64,000 nucleotides of DNA. Origin: Brevundimonas pishanensis. Its GTDB lineage: Bacteria; Pseudomonadota; Alphaproteobacteria; Caulobacterales; Caulobacteraceae. The translations under genes and the position numbers were made by a program. Of this stretch, positions 58,578 to 64,000 are shown piece by piece. A model generated the notes under the pieces. The model was not told the DNA's origin, ran no database searches, and worked only from the letters and a program-made list of their open reading frames with translations. The stretch is from positions 1-64,000 of the forward strand of contig NZ_JAJKBG010000003.1 of the NCBI RefSeq assembly GCF_022750635.1, given 5' to 3'. Every line of letters starts with the position of its first letter. The stretch's first letter is position 1.

Positions 58578-59336
58578 ATGCACATTTCCGAACAGATCGT
58601 CCTCATTACCGGCGGGGCACGCGGTGTCGGCGCTGAAGCGGCGCGGGCCTTCGCCCGTGAAGGGGCGCGGGTGGTAATCAACTGGCGCAGCAGCGGCGAT
58701 GCTGCCCATGCGCTGGCCGCCGATATCGGTGAGCAGGCCGTCGCCCTGCAGGCCGACGTGATCGACCGGGCCGCTGTCGAGGCGATGTTGGCCAAGGCCG
58801 ATCAACACTACGGCGGGGCGGTTACGACCGTCATCAACAATGCGCTGGACTATAGCTTCAACGGTGATGCTCGGTCCCAGATGGAAACCATCGGCTGGGA
58901 TGAGTTCGCCAGCCAGTTTCAGACCGTCATCCATGGCGCGCTGAACGTCATTCAGGCCGCTACGCCGGGGATGAAGGCCAAGGGCTTTGGCCGCGTGGTC
59001 AACATCGGCACCAACCTCGTGCAAAATCCGGTGGTGCCCTATCACGACTATACGGCCGCCAAGGCAGCCTTGATGAGCCTGACGCGCACGGCTGCTGGCG
59101 ATCTGGGTCCGCACGGCATTACAGTTAATATGGTCTCGGGCGGCTTGCTTCGCACCACCAACGCCAGCGCCGCCACGCCCGATGCAGTCTTCGATCTGAT
59201 CGCAGGCATGACCCCGCTGCGTAGCGTCACCACTCCGCAAGAGTTCGCCGACGCCATCCTCTTCTTCGCCTCGCCGTGGAGCCGCGCCGTTACGGGACAG
59301 AACCTTGTCGTCGACGGTGGTTTGGTGCGCGATTAA
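58578..59336 (+). CDS. short-chain dehydrogenase/reductase (FabG-like)
   Basis: The 252-residue classical SDR has the NADP motif TGGARGVGAEAARAF, the NNAL segment and the catalytic YTAAK (Tyr-x-x-x-Lys). The usual catalytic Ser in strand 5 is not obvious: the segment reads VNIGTNLVQNPVVP, so a Thr may replace it. The closing GQNLVVDGGLVRD is typical. The substrate is unknown. It is transcribed away from sdpR. Confidence 0.88.
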   Translation: MHISEQIVLITGGARGVGAEAARAFAREGARVVINWRSSGDAAHALAADIGEQAVALQADVIDRAAVEAMLAKADQHYGGAVTTVINNALDYSFNGDARSQMETIGWDEFASQFQTVIHGALNVIQAATPGMKAKGFGRVVNIGTNLVQNPVVPYHDYTAAKAALMSLTRTAAGDLGPHGITVNMVSGGLLRTTNASAATPDAVFDLIAGMTPLRSVTTPQEFADAILFFASPWSRAVTGQNLVVDGGLVRD

Positions 59337-59467
59337 TCACAGCTTTGGCGGCTTGGCCCTTAATCCTTGGCGTGCTGGGCAGGGGTAAGGACAACCGATA
59401 CGTTCCCGATAATCAGGAACAGGGTTCAGCTTGACGGGTTCTATCTGCGTAGAAGCAGGAGAAACCT

Positions 59468-59644
59468 ATGATCAAATGGGCCATCATCTTCGCTATCATC
59501 GCCATCGTAGCCAGTATTCTGGGCTTTGGCGGGGTTGCGGGGGCCGCTGCCGGTATCGCTAAATTCCTGGCGATTGCAGCGATCGTGATCTTCCTGGTCT
59601 TCCTTGTCCTCGGTGTGATGGCGGGCAAGAAGATCGTCAAATGA
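59468..59644 (+). CDS. DUF1328 small membrane protein
   Basis: The 58-residue protein has two hydrophobic helices separated by [14 protein letters not shown], the pattern of DUF1328/YtjA membrane peptides. It starts MIKWAIIF and ends [15 protein letters not shown] at 59456-59460 lies seven bases before the ATG. Members are common in proteobacteria and function is not established. A terminator follows directly. Confidence 0.88.
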   Translation: MIKWAIIFAIIAIVASILGFGGVAGAAAGIAKFLAIAAIVIFLVFLVLGVMAGKKIVK

Positions 59645-59646
59645 CA

Positions 59647-59676
59647 AAAGGGCCTCCGGATCGGGAGGCCCTTTTT
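59647..59676 (+). terminator. Rho-independent terminator
   Basis: GGGCCTCC at 59650-59657 pairs with GGAGGCCC at 59664-59671, preceded by an A run and followed by TTTTT. Confidence 0.9.
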
Positions 59677-59727
59677 ACATGGCAAAGCTTGGGCTAAGTC
59701 CTGCACTCCATAGTGCGAGAGCCGGGC

Positions 59728-59964
59728 ATGAAGTCATTTTTGAGAACTACAGCGTGCCTGATCCTGCTCGCGGGGATGGTCGGCTTTGCCCTGAGCCCCT
59801 GGGGGCGTGCGCTCGCCGACTGGATCAGGGAAATCGCCTATTGGATCCAGGTGTCGCTGGCCGTGGTCGCGGGCGTAGGCGGGATGGTGTTGGGCATTGC
59901 CATGATGTTCCGCGACGCCCGCAAGAAACGCTCGGCCGAAGCCGCAAAAGCGCCGAAAGCCTAG
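59728..59964 (+). CDS. small membrane protein of unknown function
   Basis: The 78-residue protein has two TM helices (about residues 7-24 and 36-60) joined by a loop SPWGRALADWIREIAYW and a basic C-terminus RDARKKRSAEAAKAPKA. ATG 59728 is preferred; GTG 59713 would add five residues. No family is recognised. Its TAG stop shares the CTAG with the convergent erpA stop. Confidence 0.65.
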   Translation: MKSFLRTTACLILLAGMVGFALSPWGRALADWIREIAYWIQVSLAVVAGVGGMVLGIAMMFRDARKKRSAEAAKAPKA

Positions 59965-60347
59965 ATCGAGAAGCTGACGCCGCAGCCGCAGCTGGAGGCG
60001 GCGTTCGGGTTTTGGATCACAAACTGCGCACCGGCCAGTTCGTCGACGAAGGTGATCTCCGATCCCTTCAGGAACGGCACCGACACCTTGTCCACCAGCG
60101 CGGCCTGACCGTCGCATTCGATGCGGATGTCGTCGGCCTGCGCCTCTTCGACCAGATCAAGCTGATACTGGAAGCCGGAACAGCCGCCACCCTCGACCGC
60201 GACGCGAAGCATCAGGGACTTGCCCTCGGCCTGCGACAGGGCCGCCAGACGGCGCGCCGCCGCTTGCGACAGGGTGATGCCTTCCGGTGCTCGGGCACTG
60301 ATGGAAAAGGCGGCTGTGGATTGTTCTGTGGATTGGACGGTGCTCAC
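59961..60347 (-). CDS. erpA: iron-sulfur cluster insertion protein ErpA (A-type carrier)
   Basis: This 128-residue A-type carrier has three conserved Cys: Cys56 in EGGGCSGFQY, Cys120 and Cys122 in SSCGCGVSF. It receives Fe-S clusters from the Suf/Isc scaffold and passes them to apoproteins. An N-terminal extension of about 20 residues is longer than in E. coli ErpA. The gene is divergent from dgt, 44 bases apart. Confidence 0.92.
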   Translation of the reverse strand: MSTVQSTEQSTAAFSISARAPEGITLSQAAARRLAALSQAEGKSLMLRVAVEGGGCSGFQYQLDLVEEAQADDIRIECDGQAALVDKVSVPFLKGSEITFVDELAGAQFVIQNPNAASSCGCGVSFSI

Positions 60348-60391
60348 AGGGTTCTATATGAGGCGTGGGAAGCCAATAAAAAAGCCCTGCC

Positions 60392-61600
60392 TTGTTCAAA
60401 GTTGATGTCGTGAGCCAGATCGAACGCGCCCCATACGCCGAACGCCACGAAAACAGCCGTGGTCGCCGCATCCCCGAGCCGCCCAGCCGCACCCGCACAC
60501 CTTTTGCGCGCGACCGTGACCGCATCATCCACGCAACGGCTTTCCGCCGTCTGAAAGAAAAGACGCAGGTCTTCGTTGCGCACGAAGGCGATACCTATCG
60601 CACGCGCCTGACCCACTCGCTGGAAGTGGCGCAGATCGCCCGCTCGCTAGCCCACGCGCTGCGCCTCGATGACGATCTAGCCGAAACAATCGCTCTGGCG
60701 CACGACCTCGGCCACCCGCCGTTCTCGCACGCGGGCGAGGACGAACTGGCCGAGCTGATGAAGGACTACGGCGGCTTTGACCACAACGTCCAAAGCTTCC
60801 GCGTCGTGACCGAACTCGAGATGCGCTATCCGGCGTTTGCGGGGCTGAACCTGACGTGGGAAACCGTCGAGGGCGTGGTCAAGCACAATGGTCCGGTACT
60901 GCATCACCTTGGTGATCCGGCGTGGGCCAGGGTGGCCGAGTATCACGCGGGCGGTTCGATGAACTGGGACCTGCGCCTTGGCACCTTCGCCTCGCTTGAG
61001 GCCCAGTGCGCCGCCATTGCGGACGACATTGCCTATAACAACCACGATGTGGACGATGGCGTTCAGGCGGGTCTGTTCACCTTGAACGACCTGTCGCAGA
61101 TCCCGCTGATCGGCCCGGCCATTGCCGCGGCGCGGGCGGACTATCCCAATATCGACGACCGTATGCTGCGTCTGGAGGCGGTACGCCGCATGATCGGCGT
61201 CATGGTCGACGACGTACTGGCCGAGACCGAGCACCGCCTGAAATCGCACCGGATCGAAACGGTCGAAGACGTACGACTGGCCCCCGAAACCCTCGTCCAG
61301 TTCTCGGCGGGGATGATGGAGGAGCTGGCCGTTCTGCGCCGCTTCCTGTTCGAGCGGATGTACCGCCACTATCGCGTAAACCGTACCCGCAGTCAGGCCC
61401 GCCGCGTGCTGGCGCAACTGTTCAATCTGGCCATGGCCGAGCCCGAGGTTCTGCCGCCGGAGTGGCAGAAGGCGGCGCTGACCGACAATATGACCGAGCG
61501 CGCACGCGCTGTGTGTGACTATATCGCCGGTATGACCGACCGCTATGCCATTGAAGTGCATAGAAAGCTGTTCAGCCTCGACGTCACCCTCGATCTATGA
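60392..61600 (+). CDS. dgt: deoxyguanosinetriphosphate triphosphohydrolase-like protein
   Basis: This 402-residue HD-domain enzyme removes triphosphate from dNTPs. It shows [15 protein letters not shown], the HD motif [16 protein letters not shown] and a late YNNHDVDDG metal-site Asp region. The length fits the Dgt-like (type 2) proteins rather than the longer E. coli Dgt. The start is uncertain: TTG 60392 or GTG 60410, neither with a strong ribosome-binding site. Confidence 0.93.
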   Translation: MFKVDVVSQIERAPYAERHENSRGRRIPEPPSRTRTPFARDRDRIIHATAFRRLKEKTQVFVAHEGDTYRTRLTHSLEVAQIARSLAHALRLDDDLAETIALAHDLGHPPFSHAGEDELAELMKDYGGFDHNVQSFRVVTELEMRYPAFAGLNLTWETVEGVVKHNGPVLHHLGDPAWARVAEYHAGGSMNWDLRLGTFASLEAQCAAIADDIAYNNHDVDDGVQAGLFTLNDLSQIPLIGPAIAAARADYPNIDDRMLRLEAVRRMIGVMVDDVLAETEHRLKSHRIETVEDVRLAPETLVQFSAGMMEELAVLRRFLFERMYRHYRVNRTRSQARRVLAQLFNLAMAEPEVLPPEWQKAALTDNMTERARAVCDYIAGMTDRYAIEVHRKLFSLDVTLDL

Positions 61601-61685
61601 TTCGAAAGACGGGGGCCGGGGGTGATAAAATAATGACGACCGCGCACCGATTCGCGCGGGCGGAACCGAGTTAAAGGCGCGACCC

Positions 61686-62504
61686 ATGTCCTACGATGAT
61701 GATAACCGAGGCTACCCCCAACAGGGCCGCGATGCCGGCCGCGAACGCGGGGCCTATACGCCTCCGACCGACGACGACCTGCCGTTCAACCGTGGTGGCT
61801 ATGATGCCCGCCGCGCCCCGTCGTCGAAGTCTCCGCCGCTGACGCTGATCATCAGCGTTGTCGTGCTGCTGGCGATCGTCATCGGTATTATCCTCGCCTA
61901 TACGATGGGTGGCTCGCGCAAGGAGGGCCAGATGCCCGCCGCTGTCGGCACGCCGGTCGAGACCATGAAGGTGGACTCTCCGCTGGACGCCCAGCCGGTT
62001 AACCCCGAAGCGGGCATCAGCGTCTATCGCGATACGCCGGAAGCCGAAGCCGCCACCCCGACCCTGACGGAAGGTCCTGAAGCCGTTCTGCCGCGTCCGG
62101 CACCGTCGGCAGATACCCAAGCTGCTGCGCCCGCTCCGCTGGCACCGGCTCCGGCCCGTCCGGCTCCGACGCCCGCACCGGCACCAGCGCCGGCTGCTGT
62201 TGCGCCGAAACCGGCCGCTCCGGTTGCCGCTCCGGCCCCTGCGCCTGCTCCGGCGGCTGCCGCTACGGGCACCTCGCGCGTCCAGATCGGTGCCTTCTCC
62301 TCGCGTGAACAGGCCGAGCAACAGTATTCGGCGGCTGCAGGTCGTCACGGCGGTTTGACCGCTGGTGCTCGTCGCCAGATCGAAGCCGTCGAGCGTGACG
62401 GCAAGACCCTGTACCGCACGTCGTTCGGCGGTCTGAGCCGCGAACGCGCCACCACGCTGTGCAACGCCATCAAGGCGTCGGGCGGCACCTGCTTCGTCGG
62501 CTGA
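61686..62504 (+). CDS. SPOR domain cell-division-type protein
   Basis: The 272-residue inner-membrane protein has a polar acidic N-terminus and one TM helix (about residues 52-75). A long Pro/Ala-rich periplasmic linker (about 140-195) is followed by a C-terminal SPOR domain (about 198-272) starting SRVQIGAFSSREQAEQ. SPOR domains bind denuded peptidoglycan at the division site. Downstream nagZ, which recycles cell-wall sugars, follows at 10 bases, so both are probably in one operon. Confidence 0.92.
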   Translation: MSYDDDNRGYPQQGRDAGRERGAYTPPTDDDLPFNRGGYDARRAPSSKSPPLTLIISVVVLLAIVIGIILAYTMGGSRKEGQMPAAVGTPVETMKVDSPLDAQPVNPEAGISVYRDTPEAEAATPTLTEGPEAVLPRPAPSADTQAAAPAPLAPAPARPAPTPAPAPAPAAVAPKPAAPVAAPAPAPAPAAAATGTSRVQIGAFSSREQAEQQYSAAAGRHGGLTAGARRQIEAVERDGKTLYRTSFGGLSRERATTLCNAIKASGGTCFVG

Positions 62505-62514
62505 GGCTAGACGA

Positions 62515-63579
62515 TTGACTTCTGCTGCCATTTTCGGCTGCACGGGATACCGGTTGTCGGCACAGGAGCGCGCCTTCTTTGCCGACGCCAATCCGTGGGG
62601 CTTTATTCTCTTCCGTCGCAATGTCGAAAGTCCGGATCAGGTTCGCGCCCTGGTTCAGGACCTGCGCGACAGCGTGGGCCGCGACGACGCTCCTGTCCTG
62701 ATCGATCAGGAAGGTGGGCGGGTGCAACGCCTTGGCCCGCCGTTCTGGCCTAAATATCCGCCGGGTGCGGCCTACCTTCAGGCTGCCGAAGGCGATGTGT
62801 TCAAAGCGCGCGAACTGGTGCGCCTCGGGGCGCGCCTGATGGCCCATGACCTTCATGAACTGGGCATCAATGTCGACTGCGTTCCGGTGATGGACGTTCC
62901 GGTCCCTGGCGCTCACGACATCATCGGCGACCGCGCCTATGCCCGCGATCCCCAGACGGTGGCCCAACTGGGCCGCGCCGCCGCCGAGGGCATGCTGGCG
63001 GGCGGTGTTTTGCCGATCATCAAACACATCCCCGGTCATGGCCGCGCCTTTGCCGACAGCCACCATGACCTCCCGATCGTGGAGACCCCGCTGGCCGAAC
63101 TGGACGCGTGGGACTTTGTGCCCTTCCGCGCCATGTCGGACATGCCGATGGCCATGACCGCCCACGTGGTGTTCACCGCCGTGGATGCCGAGGCTCCGGC
63201 TACGACGTCCAAGGCAGGCATCCGTCTTATCCGCGAGCGTCTCGGCTTTGGCGGCCTGATTATGACCGACGACCTCTCGATGCAGGCTCTGTCGGGCACG
63301 CTGAAAGAGCGCACCGAGGCGTCGTTCAAGGCCGGCAATGACATCGTCCTGCACTGCAATGGCAAGCTGGACGAGATGACCGAGATCGCATCAGTGACCA
63401 AGACGCTGGGCGGCATTGCCGCTCGCCGCGCCGAGGCTGTGCTGGAACGTGTGGTCCGCACGCCTGAACCGCTAGACGTCGACGCTGCGCGCGCCCGCTT
63501 CGCTGCGGCAATGGAAGGCCGCTATCAGGCGGCCAGCGGACCTGACGTGGGCGAAGCCCAAGCGCCGGAACTGGCGTGA
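62515..63579 (+). CDS. nagZ: beta-N-acetylhexosaminidase NagZ (GH3)
   Basis: The 354-residue cytoplasmic GH3 glycosidase removes GlcNAc from anhydromuropeptides in peptidoglycan recycling. It has LIDQEGGRVQRL, the signature KHIPGHGRAFADSHHDLP with the catalytic His, and MTDDLSMQALSG with the nucleophile Asp. The start is TTG 62515; the spacing to the SPOR gene is 10 bases. The scpA gene follows 20 bases downstream. Confidence 0.94.
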   Translation: MTSAAIFGCTGYRLSAQERAFFADANPWGFILFRRNVESPDQVRALVQDLRDSVGRDDAPVLIDQEGGRVQRLGPPFWPKYPPGAAYLQAAEGDVFKARELVRLGARLMAHDLHELGINVDCVPVMDVPVPGAHDIIGDRAYARDPQTVAQLGRAAAEGMLAGGVLPIIKHIPGHGRAFADSHHDLPIVETPLAELDAWDFVPFRAMSDMPMAMTAHVVFTAVDAEAPATTSKAGIRLIRERLGFGGLIMTDDLSMQALSGTLKERTEASFKAGNDIVLHCNGKLDEMTEIASVTKTLGGIAARRAEAVLERVVRTPEPLDVDAARARFAAAMEGRYQAASGPDVGEAQAPELA

Positions 63580-63599
63580 ACTGATATGGGGCAGGGGGC

Positions 63600-64000
63600 A
63601 TGACAGATACCTTCCAGCCGAACCTAGACTTCACCGCGGTCCAGCAGGCCGAGGCGAAGGAGGCGTTCGTCGTTGATCTGGAAGGTTATGAAGGTCCCCT
63701 GCACGTCCTTCTGGAACTGGCCCGCAGCCAGAAGGTGGACCTGCTAAAGCTTTCGATCACCCGACTGGCCGAACAGTATCTGCTGTTCGTTCACGAGGCG
63801 CGGCGACGTAACTTCTCGCTGGCGGCGGACTATCTGGTGATGGCGTCGTGGCTGGCCTATCTGAAGTCGCGCCTGCTGATCCCGCGTAACGAGAAGGACA
63901 AGGGCGAAGAGCCACCCGCAGAGCAGATGGCTGCCGCGCTGGCCTTCCGCCTGCAAAAGCTGGAGGCCATGCGAACCGCCGTGGCCAACCTGACGAAACG
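63600..64000 (+). CDS. scpA: segregation and condensation protein A (kleisin), 5' part
   Basis: The first 133 residues are present; the gene runs off the window. The N-terminal kleisin domain shows VVDLEGYEGPLHVLLELARSQ-type sequence (split by the family's conserved GPLD-like turn), KVDLLKLSITRLAEQYL and AADYLVMASWLAYLKSRLLIP. ScpA bridges the SMC heads with ScpB in the chromosome condensation complex. ATG 63600 is preceded by a GGGGCAGGGGG stretch. Confidence 0.93.
   Translation, partial: MTDTFQPNLDFTAVQQAEAKEAFVVDLEGYEGPLHVLLELARSQKVDLLKLSITRLAEQYLLFVHEARRRNFSLAADYLVMASWLAYLKSRLLIPRNEKDKGEEPPAEQMAAALAFRLQKLEAMRTAVANLTK

Noticed and set aside
62140..62275. GC-rich repetitive stretch
   Set aside because: It is the Pro/Ala-rich linker of the SPOR protein, coding low complexity rather than a DNA repeat element.
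63577..63590. ATATGGGGC near the scpA start as a fourth copy of the 17-bp motif
   Set aside because: Only part of the left half matches, and the orientation is opposite to the other copies.

Overview
The window looks like chromosome from a GC-rich alphaproteobacterium, most likely of the Caulobacterales (Asticcacaulis/Brevundimonas/Caulobacter relatives). This is inferred from gene content and order: an initiator-type tRNA-Met of alphaproteobacterial sequence, erpA next to dgt, the run SPOR protein - nagZ - scpA, TonB-dependent receptors of the OAR type, and a SdpRI module. No name can be read from the sequence. I see no insertion sequence, integrase, prophage or CRISPR array. The only stretches with clearly different base composition are a 323-bp island at 18817-19139 and an HNH nuclease gene at 50448-51548.

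Layout. 1-7.3 kb: 3' part of a tRNA, a putative lipoprotein, a NarL-type two-component system (response regulator plus 7TM sensor kinase), a small secreted protein, a TMEM43-like membrane protein and a DUF885 metallopeptidase-like protein. 7.3-15.6 kb: six minus-strand genes with stop/start overlaps or short gaps, encoding an EmrAB-type pump with its TetR regulator and a TolC/HlyD/ABC-2 permease export set without an ATPase gene; a perfect 24-bp palindrome lies in front of tetR. 15.6-21.8 kb: the four-gene exonuclease-ligase-Lhr helicase-phosphoesterase DNA repair module, interrupted between ligase and helicase by a small membrane-protein gene on the other strand. 21.9-24.9 kb: three putative lipoproteins and a drug-type MFS transporter.

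25.1-46.7 kb is the most interesting part: a catabolic island with two regulators (IclR type and GntR/UTRA type). It carries two isocitrate-lyase-superfamily proteins, a methyltransferase, a TonB receptor, two MFS transporters, a SnoaL-like protein, alpha/beta hydrolase, aldo/keto reductase, flavoprotein dehydrogenase, two PuuE-type polysaccharide-deacetylase-fold hydrolases, an isochorismatase-type amidohydrolase, LeuCD-type hydratase, HMG-CoA-lyase-type lyase and a CaiB-type CoA-transferase. Read together, these could take up a substituted cyclic imide or amide, open it, deamidate it to a maleate/citraconate-like diacid, hydrate it, activate it with CoA and cleave it to acyl-CoA plus a keto acid. 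The substrate is not known to me. A 25-bp near-palindrome occurs three times at the promoters of the GntR-side genes, and a second motif occurs three to five times at promoters of the IclR-side genes.

46.8-64 kb is mainly housekeeping: a lipoprotein, 3-methyladenine glycosylase, YoaK-like protein, YgfZ, a YkgJ-type cysteine-cluster protein, the HNH nuclease, a thioesterase, a heptosyltransferase-like protein, an S41 protease, dihydroorotase followed by prephenate dehydrogenase, an SdpR-SdpI-hydrolase operon with a clear operator, a short-chain dehydrogenase, two small membrane proteins, ErpA, dGTPase, a SPOR protein, NagZ and the start of ScpA.

A further pattern links distant parts of the first half: a 17-bp motif (CCCCCATAT followed by C, Y, R, TGG, Y, G) lies upstream of the lipoprotein gene at 719, the secreted-protein gene at 3630 and the lipoprotein operon starting at 23417. 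The first and third of these units encode paralogous lipoproteins, and the two-component system sits between the first two sites.
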